Assembly (NCBI GenBank): GCA_036675025.1
Contig: JAKFFN010000239.1
Span: forward strand, 1-12,147
DNA: 12,147 nucleotides
Direction of reading: 5' to 3'
Origin: JAKFFN01 sp036675025
GTDB taxonomy: Bacteria > Sumerlaeota > Sumerlaeia > Sumerlaeales > Sumerlaeaceae
Position numbers and translations under genes: made by a program. Shown here piece after piece: positions 1 through 6,395 of the stretch; the stretch's first letter is position 1, and every line of letters starts with the position of its first letter. A model generated the notes under the pieces. It did not search any database. It was not told where the DNA came from and saw only the letters and a list, made by a program, of their open reading frames with translations.

Positions 1-9
1 TGAAACTGC

Positions 10-37
10 GTAGAAAGTAGAATGTAGAACGTAGAAC
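10..37. repeat. Four-copy 7-bp tandem repeat
   Basis: GTAGAAN occurs four times at an exact 7-bp period (starts at 10, 17, 24 and 31). It lies just beyond the 3' end of the leftward operon that ends at 61. It has no coding or hairpin character, and I see no terminator in bases 1-60. Confidence 0.6.
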
Positions 38-60
38 GCGGAGAAACGGCTAAAGAGCGC

Positions 61-411
61 TTAAGCTGTGCGTTCCGGACCTGGCGACTCCGGTTCCGGT
101 GAAGGCTGGTCTATGGGTTCTTCGGGTTTGGGATTATAAGGCGGCGGTATTTCGGGCTTAGGCGTGGGTGTTTTGGGCACCTCGGGCTTTTGGACGGGAA
201 CTTCCGGCACTTCCGGCTTCTCCGTCGTTGCCGCTTTCTTTTCCCTCTCCTGTTTCAGTCTTTCCTCTTTCTCGCGCCGCTTCCTCCATTTTCCTGTATC
301 ACGATCCATCACATCTTTCGGGATCATAAACAGGTGGATCATGCTCAGGAACATCAGCGCTATTACTACCAGTGAACCTGCTACAATGGATAAAACCAAC
401 TGCGTTTCCAT
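61..411 (-). CDS. Small single-pass membrane protein with charged, proline-rich tail
   Basis: This 116-aa protein has a hydrophobic segment at about residues 5-30, a strongly basic and acidic helix-prone stretch at about 36-64 (RKRREKEERLKQEREKK), and a Pro/Glu/Lys-rich tail at about 64-112 with repeated KPEVP or KPEIP-like units. The positive charges directly after the membrane segment predict an outside N-terminus and a cytoplasmic tail. The tail resembles the spacer of TonB-like or scaffold proteins, but no folded C-terminal domain follows, so I assign no function. The start is 9 nt past the kinase stop codon. A GAGG overlapping that stop lies 12 nt upstream, a rather long spacing. It is probably co-transcribed and translationally coupled with the kinase and may act with it, which is inference. 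No family recognised. Confidence 0.7.
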   Translation of the reverse strand: METQLVLSIVAGSLVVIALMFLSMIHLFMIPKDVMDRDTGKWRKRREKEERLKQEREKKAATTEKPEVPEVPVQKPEVPKTPTPKPEIPPPYNPKPEEPIDQPSPEPESPGPERTA

Positions 412-420
412 GGTACTGCT

Positions 421-1830
421 TTACCTCGTATTTTTCGGGCCGACGTCGCCGTTTCCTGCGGACTCGTAGGGGAACTCGTCACCATCAGCTATATCTGAAT
501 ACCCGATGAGAGTTCCATTGTTTGCCGCACTTTCGGCTGCCGCCCCACCGGCCGCCGCGCCTTCGCCGTCGTGGCCCATGCCGGTCCGCGCTTCCAGCAG
601 CCGCACCGGCTTGCCTTCCAGCGGCAGACTAATGCTGACTACGGTGCCTTTACCTTCTTTGCTGGAGATCTCCATGTATCCGCCGTGCTCTTCCACAATC
701 CGGCTGACAATGGCGAGGCCAAGCCCCGTGCCACTGAACTTGGTGGTGTAGTAGGGCTCCAGAACCTTCTGCAGATTCTCATCCGAAATACCCGGGCCGT
801 TATCCGCTACCCGCACCTGATAATGTTCATCGATAATGCGCGTCTGGATCTCCATGGCCGGGCTCCATGTTGCCATCTCCGGCGGGAGATCCTTCTGCGG
901 TTGCGCCTGCAGCACTTCTTTCTGCTCCTGCAACGCCTCCATGCTGTTTTTTACCAGGTTCAGCACGGCCTGCGTTACCTGTGACGGATCGATTTGCACA
1001 GATGGTATCTCGCGGTCGAGGCGCAGGGTACAAACGATGCCGCGGGCTTCCATCTCGGGGCGGAGCGTGGCGTAGACATGCTCGATCAGGCGGTTGATGT
1101 CGGCGCGGTCTTTCATGGGCCGGGTCGGGCGGACGGCCGTGAGGAAATCGTTCACCACTTTATTAAGGCGGCTGATCTCTTCCAGTATCACGTTACTGCT
1201 TTGCTGGATTCGCTCCTGGTCGGTCTTGCGGGGTTTGTCTTCGCGCAGCGCCTTGCCCAGCAGCTGGGCGTGGATCTGCAGACTGTTGAGCGGGTTCTTG
1301 ATCTCGTGGGCCAGGCTGGCCGTAAGGCGCGCCAGGGTGTCGGCCCGCTCGGCCTTTCCGCGTTCCATCTGTGCTTTCCGCAGTTCCGTGTTATCGTGAA
1401 TGATCATTACTGAAGTGCCTGCCTGGGGACTGTCTTTCTGCTCGATGGGCAGCAGACTGATATCAAGCCAGCGTTGTTCGTGGCCCGGCACCTCAATTTC
1501 CGCGTGCATGATCTGCTCATGTTTTAAGGCGAAGCGGGACAGCAGGTCTTTCAGTTCGGGAATATCGGTAAGCGCAGCAAAGTGCTCACGGTAGATGCGC
1601 GAGCGGCGATTGATACCCAGCATCTCAAGGGCGGACGTGTTAATATAAAGCACCTCAAGGTTGGGCCGCAGCACAACGAGCCCATCGAGCATGGCATTGA
1701 ATACCACCTGGAGAAACTGCTTCTCGCGGACCAGGTTCGTGAGGAAAGACTCAAGGCCTTCGCGGTCGACCTTGCTGAGCTTCGCAAGAAACCGGTCGTC
1801 AAACCCGCCCGTATTTTGAATGGCCGCCAT
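421..1830 (-). CDS. PAS-domain sensor histidine kinase, NtrB-like, cytoplasmic
   Basis: This 469-aa protein should autophosphorylate on histidine and pass the phosphate to a response regulator. A PAS-like sensor covers about residues 35-150. The dimerisation/phosphoacceptor segment has LAHEIKNPL with His175. The ATPase domain shows the N box (NLVKNSMEAL, about 291-300), the G1 box DNGPGI (343-348), the F box around PYYTTKFSG, and the G2 box GTGLGLAI (367-374). No transmembrane segment is visible, so it should be soluble and sense an internal signal, as NtrB-type kinases do. Residues about 415-469 form a Gly/Ala-rich, probably disordered tail. No response regulator gene lies in the window; a partner beyond the left edge is possible. 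The ATG follows the stop of the upstream ORF by one base (TAA-C-ATG) with no clear Shine-Dalgarno, which suggests coupling if that ORF is translated. The family assignment is firm; the signal and partner are unknown. Confidence 0.93.
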   Translation of the reverse strand: MAAIQNTGGFDDRFLAKLSKVDREGLESFLTNLVREKQFLQVVFNAMLDGLVVLRPNLEVLYINTSALEMLGINRRSRIYREHFAALTDIPELKDLLSRFALKHEQIMHAEIEVPGHEQRWLDISLLPIEQKDSPQAGTSVMIIHDNTELRKAQMERGKAERADTLARLTASLAHEIKNPLNSLQIHAQLLGKALREDKPRKTDQERIQQSSNVILEEISRLNKVVNDFLTAVRPTRPMKDRADINRLIEHVYATLRPEMEARGIVCTLRLDREIPSVQIDPSQVTQAVLNLVKNSMEALQEQKEVLQAQPQKDLPPEMATWSPAMEIQTRIIDEHYQVRVADNGPGISDENLQKVLEPYYTTKFSGTGLGLAIVSRIVEEHGGYMEISSKEGKGTVVSISLPLEGKPVRLLEARTGMGHDGEGAAAGGAAAESAANNGTLIGYSDIADGDEFPYESAGNGDVGPKNTR

Positions 1831-1831
1831 G

Positions 1832-2152
1832 TTACGAGAAGCTAACGCGCGAAGTTAGTGGGGATTCAAAAAGAGCGCGTGGTAATTCAGCGGATGGAGA
1901 TTCATTCCCGATGGCTCCGCCGCAGCTTTTATCACGCTTTTTTGAGCCAACGTATTTATTTCGGCCTCCGTCGTTGATTCTGAACGGGTTACAGGCAGAA
2001 ATTGGCATATTGGGAAATCGCGTATTTATGGCGGCCTCCGCCGTTGATTTTGCATGGCTTACGAAGCGGTCCGTAAATTGCCGCGAAAAAAATTTCACGG
2101 AAGCTATTTTAGCCGGATTAACATCCGTACGAGTTGCCTTTTCCAGTGTCAT
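1832..2152 (-). CDS. Doubtful 106-aa ORF upstream of the kinase
   Basis: For: an AAGGA lies 7 nt before the ATG, and the stop sits one base before the kinase start, an operon-like junction. Against: the deduced protein is hydrophilic, lacks recognisable motifs, and runs across a 42-bp direct repeat (1951-1992 and 2021-2062). The repeat period of 70 bp is not a multiple of three, so the two copies are read in different frames and no protein repeat results. It may be a short regulatory leader for the kinase, a degraded gene, or chance. I favour an uncertain call over leaving the stretch empty. Confidence 0.3.
   Translation of the reverse strand: MTLEKATRTDVNPAKIASVKFFSRQFTDRFVSHAKSTAEAAINTRFPNMPISACNPFRINDGGRNKYVGSKKRDKSCGGAIGNESPSAELPRALFESPLTSRVSFS
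1951..2062. repeat. 42-bp direct repeat, two copies 70 bp apart
   Basis: Copies at 1951-1992 and 2021-2062 start with CGTATTTAT and share CGGCCTCCG and CGTTGATT blocks. They differ at about 7 of 42 positions. They lie upstream of the kinase start, inside the doubtful 106-aa ORF. The out-of-frame spacing points to DNA-level duplication or paired protein-binding sites rather than a protein repeat. Confidence 0.7.
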
Positions 2153-2342
2153 TTTTTGGTCCTTATAGTTATTGGTGATGTTTGAAACCGGAGAGGACTA
2201 CATCATATAAAAATCCGCGGCGCCATTCCCGCAATGACCCTTAGGGATGCTTAGCGACCCTTAAAATGTGGGGTTATTAAGTTAAGCGCAGGTTGAGTAT
2301 AGCCGCCTGATATATCCATAAACTCGTCAGGTGAAGATGCAG
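2153..2342. promoter_or_regulatory. Divergent intergenic region with paired GACCCTTA boxes
   Basis: This stretch separates the leftward kinase operon from the rightward secreted-protein gene and should hold promoters for both. GACCCTTA occurs at 2236-2243 and 2256-2263, exactly 20 bp apart (about two helical turns), a spacing typical of direct-repeat activator or response-regulator sites. The first copy forms the palindrome CCCTTAGGG with following bases. I could not assign confident -10 and -35 boxes on either strand. Confidence 0.35.
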
Positions 2343-3008
2343 ATGAAAAGATTCGCATGCCATCGGGCCAGTATTCAATTAACCATACTTCTAGGCGTTG
2401 GGTTGCTGGCATTTACTCGTCCTGAGAGTTCACAGGCGTTGGCCATGCCAGCGCCAATGACGACAGAAACACTTTCGACTTCACCGCTGGTTCAGATAAA
2501 CCACGGATGGTCCGGAGGTGACGTTTACGATGTGACATTGCATCTACAGGCAGGTTGTGCAACGCGTCCAGTAAGGCTTCTCTTCCCTACGGTGAACATT
2601 ACAGAAGACAATTCCACTAGTAAGCCCGCGGCGGCGGGATCAGAGGTAACAACGGCTAGTATGTGGGTAACGTACGACGGCGAAAAGAGGCGTTATCCTG
2701 TGTTCCTACTTAAGCGAGAAACCGAGAATACATCGGCAACTGTGCAAAACACTGTGGGTGCGGTAAATCTGCCGCAATGGACAGATTACCTGGATATTCG
2801 TCCGGGAAAGATGGTTCAGTTTAGGGTTCGATTCCAATTGCCGCCGATGAAACTGGATAATCGACAGCGCCCAAAGCACGTACCAAAGACTTTTACGCTC
2901 GTTCTTAATCGTTTGGACATTGGCTGCAGCACGCCATTATCGATAAAGCAGACTTTCCGTTTGTGGAACCGAGATAGCCTTCTACTTTTGGGCCCTAACG
3001 CCAGTTAG
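2343..3008 (+). CDS. Secreted protein of unknown function, 221 aa
   Basis: I chose the ATG at 2343 over the GTG at 2331 because AGGTGA (2329-2334) lies 8 nt before it and overlaps the earlier codon. The protein then opens with a classical signal peptide: MKR, a hydrophobic core (about residues 9-23), and an A-rich end near SSQALA (about 29-34). The mature part is rich in alternating hydrophobic and polar residues, suggesting beta structure, and has two Gly-Cys motifs (GCAT and GCST) that could form one disulfide after export. No family is recognised. A 6-bp hairpin (CCTAAC-GCCA-GTTAGG, 2994-3009) spans the stop codon but has no T-run after it. Codon use and GC look lower than in the sigma genes. 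Export is fairly sure; the role is unknown. Confidence 0.75.
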   Translation: MKRFACHRASIQLTILLGVGLLAFTRPESSQALAMPAPMTTETLSTSPLVQINHGWSGGDVYDVTLHLQAGCATRPVRLLFPTVNITEDNSTSKPAAAGSEVTTASMWVTYDGEKRRYPVFLLKRETENTSATVQNTVGAVNLPQWTDYLDIRPGKMVQFRVRFQLPPMKLDNRQRPKHVPKTFTLVLNRLDIGCSTPLSIKQTFRLWNRDSLLLLGPNAS

Positions 3009-3071
3009 GTGGAAGAGCTGTGCGGTGGCGTTGCGCATTTGGTCTTAGATGAACGATAGTAAATAAGGACA

Positions 3072-3207
3072 GATTGAGTGGCGTGTATGAGTCGGGCCTC
3101 CAGCCCTGTTGAGGAGACGGAATGATAACCTGGGGCTGCGTCGTCCGCCACGGCGGACTCCTTACCCCAGGCTGGTTTGAGGGCGGGGCTTCGCCCCTGT
3201 GGGGTGG
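3072..3207. repeat. 136-bp intergenic element, copy 1 (family E)
   Basis: It aligns without gaps to 10486-10621, with 7 differences in 136 positions. It contains nested inverted repeats: CCTGGGG pairing with CCCCAGG at the ends of the central part, GTCCGCC-AC-GGCGGAC inside it, and GGGGC-TTC-GCCCC near the right end. It has no coding capacity and no terminal inverted repeats or transposase. It may fold as RNA when transcribed or be a non-autonomous dispersed element. Confidence 0.85.
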
Positions 3208-3245
3208 GTGATAGGTGTTTGTGCGACTTCCTCCGGGATTGGCGG
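3208..3245. repeat. Short dispersed module D, copy 1
   Basis: The segment directly after the 136-bp element has GATAGGTGTTTGTGCGAC followed by a C- and G-rich run. It matches 8843-8870 closely and 8938-8961 partly. It is part of the mosaic repeat background rather than a gene. Confidence 0.5.
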
Positions 3246-3276
3246 GTGCGGTTTGGGTGGAATGGTTGTAACAATT

Positions 3277-3390
3277 TTTGCTAAAGCGGCTATAAAGCCC
3301 GGCTGAAGCCGGCTGCGGTTAAGGGGGGTGAAGTGGGTACACCCCGCCTAAAGGCGGGTGCAAAGAGGGAGCTGGCTAAAGCCAGCAGGG
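3277..3390. repeat. Three-hairpin intergenic repeat, copy 1 (family R)
   Basis: This is the first of three copies (others 5999-6116 and 8709-8823). Three inverted repeats follow each other: AGCCCGGCT-GA-AGCCGGCT, CACCCCGCC-TAAA-GGCGGGTG, and GCTGGC-TAAA-GCCAGC. The TAAA loop recurs in two of them. The variable part is the stretch between the first and second hairpins. It lies upstream of the first sigma gene; the open frame extending back into it from the sigma gene is not coding. Confidence 0.85.
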
Positions 3391-3435
3391 TGCAGCCTAC
3401 ACAATGGTGGCGAATCGAAGGAATTTTGCTTCTCT

Positions 3436-3527
3436 GCGCAAAACTCTAACGGCTTTTGCATCAATACATGTGAACCGCAATCAAATCACCGGGAGCGGGG
3501 GAGACGAAACACCATCAGCAACAGGAG
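3436..3527 (+). promoter_or_regulatory. Conserved upstream region and RBS of first sigma gene
   Basis: From GCGCAAAA at 3436 to GGGAGCGGGGGAGA at 3491-3504 this region aligns without gaps to 6307-6375 before the second sigma gene. About 32 of the first 55 positions match, then 13 of 14. Conserved blocks are GCGCAAAA, GCTT, GTGA and the G-rich box. The -10 position seen before the second gene is poor here (AATCAC). AGGAG (3523-3527) lies 7 nt before the GTG start and fixes it. Confidence 0.5.
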
Positions 3528-3534
3528 CGACGGC

Positions 3535-5934
3535 GTGAGCCATCAGGATGACCGACACAGCAGTACCCGCAGCGCGGCCCAGGCAGGGGCGGGCACGCTG
3601 CGGGATGTGTCGGCATTTTCTGATGCCGCCGCGCGCAGCTATAATGCCATCTTCCTGACGGCGCTGGCAATTGTGCGCGATCACGACACGGCGGCGGACA
3701 TCACGCAGGAAACGTTTCTGCGCGCGTGGCTGAAGATTGACACGCTGCGCGATGCGGCGCTGCTGGAGCCATGGCTGGCGCGGATTGCCCGCAACACGGC
3801 GGCGCAGTGGCTGCGTACTGGTCAGCAGCGCTCGCGGGTGTTGCCGCTCATCTCAATGGAGGAGATAACCGTGGAACCTGCCGACAGTAAAAACCCGACA
3901 CCCCGGCAGGCCGCGGGGCAGGCGGAACAGAACGCGCAACTGACGCAGGCCGTGATGGCCCTGCCGGATGACCTGCGCCAGGCGGTGCTGCTCCATTACG
4001 CGGAAGGCATGAGCCCGAGCGATATCGCGCGGCTGAACGGTGAGGCGCCATCAACGGTGACGCGCCGGCTGGAGAAGGCGCGGGGGCTTCTGCGCCAGCA
4101 CCTGGAAGACGGCTTGGCAGCAGGACTCGCGGCAACGGCGCAGGCACTGCGTCCGAGCGGGAGTGACCTGCAGCGTACGCTCGGCATCGTCGCTGCCGCG
4201 GCGGCCATCCCGGCTGTCTCGCGCGCACAGCTCCTCCAGATGGTATCTGATACTCCCCCTCCCCCGATGATTAACGCGGTCACATCAGCCGCCCAGGCGG
4301 CAACCATCGAGGAGGCAGGAATCATGAAGAGCATCATTGCAAAGGTAGGGGCAGCAAAGTTGATTGCGGGAGCAGCGGCGATCGCCGCCGTGGGGGGCGG
4401 GGTGTATGCCGTCAACTATATGGCCCCCGGTGCCAGAAACGACCCGGCCAGTATAGGGGCATCAGCAGAACTTCATCAGCCTGCGAAACACAACGGTACC
4501 GACGCCAGCAACCCGCTTCGAGTATCCCCCAGGGGGACTTCCAATAGTAGCACTGTAGCAAATTCGAGAATCAACAGCCCAAAAACAGAACCCCGGGAAC
4601 CAGCACGAAGGCTGCGCCCTTCAGAACGGGTTGCCCTGCTGAAGGATGACCTGGTAAGCACCAACCCGAAATTCGTAAGCGACGACGGCAAAACGTCTGG
4701 CGGCACTTACCTGGATATGTTGGTGGTAGACGGAAGCGGTTTCCCTGTGGAAGGCGCAACGTTAAACATCCTCCAGTTGAAGTACAAGGAAGAGAATATA
4801 TCGGGAGCCGTCGGTCTTCCCTCAGATACGACGGGCACTATTCGCACTAATGGTGGAACGATAACGCCGGCGCAAAGCAACGACGCGGGCATTGCCAGGC
4901 TGTTTGTCCCTGAGTTCGTTACTGACAAGTACGTCACTCGCGGCTTCACCGTACGCTCTGTCCATCCTGACTATACGGCAACCTTTGCCGACATGGAATT
5001 TACCAGCGTCACAAAAATCGTGATGACGGGCGGCAGCACGCTGCAGGTGCTTCCTGTTGATGTATTGACCTCAGCCCCGGTTTTGGCTACGATAACACCG
5101 GAGTTTGACAGCAGCTTTAAGCCTGATTGGGAGCGCCGGCCCGACGGCACAATCGCCATAAGAAAAATCAGTGGCGACGCCCTGGATTTTTACCTCAAGG
5201 GTACAGACGAAGCAGGGTACATGCTGGTGTCGACATATCAAAAGGTGAAGATACCTCATGGAAATGAAGAACCGCTGCGCGTACCAATGACGCAAGGGTT
5301 TACGGTGAAGGGAGTTCTAAGCCCGAATGTTCCGCGGCCGGTCGCCGGAGGTAAGATCCAGGCACGCAGCTCGATTGAGGAGACCTGCACGAACTTTGGC
5401 AGGCAGGAAGTGGATATCGCAGCGGATGGAACATTCCAGCTTACAAACATGCCCGGCGGAGAGGTGATTATTGCGGGGCTGACAGAAGGATTTAACTCTA
5501 CGCGGCCTGGTGATCGGGAATTCCATTCGCCCCATGGCGCAGCTCACCGCTTTCAGTTGCTGGCTGATGGCCAAGAGTATGTTCTGCCTATGGAGCCTCG
5601 CGCAAACCTCAGGATCAAGCTCGTAACTATCGACGGGTCACCAGCAGCCGGTGCCAAGGTCCGGTGCGGATCCATGCTGTGCTTTAATAACTGCTGCGAG
5701 AACTGGGACAAGGAATTTACGGCAGTATCCGGCGCTGATGGCATGGCAGAGATAACCGGGGTACCGGCCGCGCAAGAGAGCCAGATCTGGGTGCTCGATG
5801 GCTGGCGGATAGTCGGTGAAATTGATCCGTTTCACGGAACAATGAACTATATGAAGCAGGTGAAGCTGAAGGCGGGCGAGACCCTGGATCAGATGTATAC
5901 CGTAGAGCCGGTTGCCGACAAACTACCGAGGTAG
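3535..5934 (+). CDS. Membrane-tethered ECF sigma factor with extracytoplasmic sensor-like domains (paralogue 1)
   Basis: This 799-aa protein joins a sigma factor to an outer domain. Sigma region 2 spans about residues 31-101, with DITQETFLRAW at 55-65. Sigma region 4 spans about 141-191, with the helix-turn-helix MSPSDIARLNG...STVTRRLEKAR. An Ala/Pro-rich linker leads to one transmembrane helix (about 274-296), preceded by lysines, so the sigma part stays inside and residues 297-799 go outside. The outer part has a disordered Ser/Pro stretch, then beta domains resembling carboxypeptidase-regulatory or Ig-like folds (about 393-486, 587-656 and 691-756), marked by DGSGFPVEGA, AADGTFQLTNMPGG and DGSPAAGAKV. 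Five cysteines lie outside (618, 711, 716, 720, 721). No anti-sigma gene is adjacent, so control may be built in, perhaps by proteolytic release. Start: GTG with AGGAG 7 nt upstream; the earlier GTG at 3358 lies in a repeat. The sigma call is firm; the sensor role is inferred. Confidence 0.88.
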   Translation: MSHQDDRHSSTRSAAQAGAGTLRDVSAFSDAAARSYNAIFLTALAIVRDHDTAADITQETFLRAWLKIDTLRDAALLEPWLARIARNTAAQWLRTGQQRSRVLPLISMEEITVEPADSKNPTPRQAAGQAEQNAQLTQAVMALPDDLRQAVLLHYAEGMSPSDIARLNGEAPSTVTRRLEKARGLLRQHLEDGLAAGLAATAQALRPSGSDLQRTLGIVAAAAAIPAVSRAQLLQMVSDTPPPPMINAVTSAAQAATIEEAGIMKSIIAKVGAAKLIAGAAAIAAVGGGVYAVNYMAPGARNDPASIGASAELHQPAKHNGTDASNPLRVSPRGTSNSSTVANSRINSPKTEPREPARRLRPSERVALLKDDLVSTNPKFVSDDGKTSGGTYLDMLVVDGSGFPVEGATLNILQLKYKEENISGAVGLPSDTTGTIRTNGGTITPAQSNDAGIARLFVPEFVTDKYVTRGFTVRSVHPDYTATFADMEFTSVTKIVMTGGSTLQVLPVDVLTSAPVLATITPEFDSSFKPDWERRPDGTIAIRKISGDALDFYLKGTDEAGYMLVSTYQKVKIPHGNEEPLRVPMTQGFTVKGVLSPNVPRPVAGGKIQARSSIEETCTNFGRQEVDIAADGTFQLTNMPGGEVIIAGLTEGFNSTRPGDREFHSPHGAAHRFQLLADGQEYVLPMEPRANLRIKLVTIDGSPAAGAKVRCGSMLCFNNCCENWDKEFTAVSGADGMAEITGVPAAQESQIWVLDGWRIVGEIDPFHGTMNYMKQVKLKAGETLDQMYTVEPVADKLPR
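4310..4326 (+). promoter_or_regulatory. Internal Shine-Dalgarno and in-frame ATG inside the first sigma gene
   Basis: AGGAGG (4310-4315), a perfect Shine-Dalgarno core, precedes an in-frame ATG (4324) by 8 nt. Translation from it would give a 536-aa product beginning MKSIIAKVGAAK and entering the transmembrane helix at once, so it would carry the outer domains without the sigma factor. The second paralogue has no ATG or comparable site at the equivalent place. It may be a real second start or chance in a G-rich stretch. Confidence 0.45.
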
Positions 5935-5998
5935 GCGGAGTCCGCCTCTCCTGCCGGGATCAAAGATTGGAGCGGCGTGGCAGCGGGAGTTAGCCGCC

Positions 5999-6116
5999 TT
6001 TGCTAAAGCGGCTAAGAAGCCCGGCTGAAGCCGGCTGGGGGTGGTGGCAGGGGAAGTGTTTACACCCCGCCTAAAGGCGGGTGCAAAGAGGGAGCTGGCT
6101 AAAGCCAGCAGGGGTG
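5999..6116. repeat. Three-hairpin intergenic repeat, copy 2 (family R)
   Basis: It has the same order of hairpins as copies 1 and 3. It lies between the two sigma genes, 2.72 kb after copy 1. The second and third hairpins and the joining GCAAAGAGGGA are identical to copy 1. A short stretch before it (5936-5998) shares CTCCTGCCGGGAT with the D-type modules at 3208 and 8938. Confidence 0.85.
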
Positions 6117-6162
6117 CTGGGTTACGCAAGGGAGGATTCGTAAGCTGCGGGAAGGATGAATA

Positions 6163-6207
6163 GGACCTATGGCACCTATGGGACCAGTGGTACCAGTGGG
6201 ACAAATC
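6163..6207. repeat. 9-bp minisatellite, five degenerate units
   Basis: Five successive 9-bp units are visible: GGACCTATG, GCACCTATG, GGACCAGTG, GTACCAGTG and GGACAAATC. The 9-bp period creates a spurious open frame rich in Gly, Pro and Val here; it has no ribosome binding site and I do not call it a gene. The array lies between repeat copy 2 and the promoter region of the second sigma gene. Confidence 0.7.
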
Positions 6208-6306
6208 GGGCTTCAGGGCGCGGGTTGGCCGATACGACTAATTGGACCTTGGTTAGCTTTGCAGGTTGTTGTGTTCTGTAAGATACTGAGAGGTTTTTTC
6301 ATTGGC

Positions 6307-6375
6307 GCGCAAAAACCGCCCCGCTTAATCATTTATAGGAGTGACCGCTAACGATATAATCGGGAGTGGGGGAGA
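6307..6375 (+). promoter_or_regulatory. Promoter and conserved leader of second sigma gene
   Basis: TATAAT (6355-6360) with TTTATA (6332-6337) at a 17-bp spacing makes a good housekeeping-type promoter, with transcription expected near 6367 and a leader of about 30 nt. The block aligns without gaps to 3436-3504 before the first sigma gene, including GCGCAAAA, GTGA and GGGAGTGGGGGAGA. The G-rich box falls at the expected transcript start. I see no clear ECF-type autoregulatory promoter (GGAAC-like -35). Confidence 0.5.
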
Positions 6376-6395
6376 AACCGGCGAAGGAGCGTGGC

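Noticed and set aside
2994..3009. Rho-independent terminator at the end of the 221-aa gene
   Set aside because: The 6-bp stem is perfect, but no T-run follows and it overlaps the stop codon.
3072..3207. Insertion sequence
   Set aside because: The element is 136 bp, has no terminal inverted repeats that I can define, no target duplication and no transposase.
3005..3274. Minus-strand ORF of 89 codons
   Set aside because: It is an open frame through the 136-bp element; a similar peptide arises at 10383-10690 only because the DNA repeats. No start signals or folded-protein features.
3358..3534. N-terminal extension of the first sigma protein from a GTG at 3358
   Set aside because: The GTG lies within the three-hairpin repeat, has no ribosome binding site, and the extension has no counterpart in the paralogue. 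AGGAG before GTG 3535 is clearly better.
6169..6351. Plus-strand ORF with a collagen-like Gly/Pro beginning
   Set aside because: Its start is the 9-bp minisatellite, it lacks a ribosome binding site, and it overlaps the promoter of the second sigma gene.
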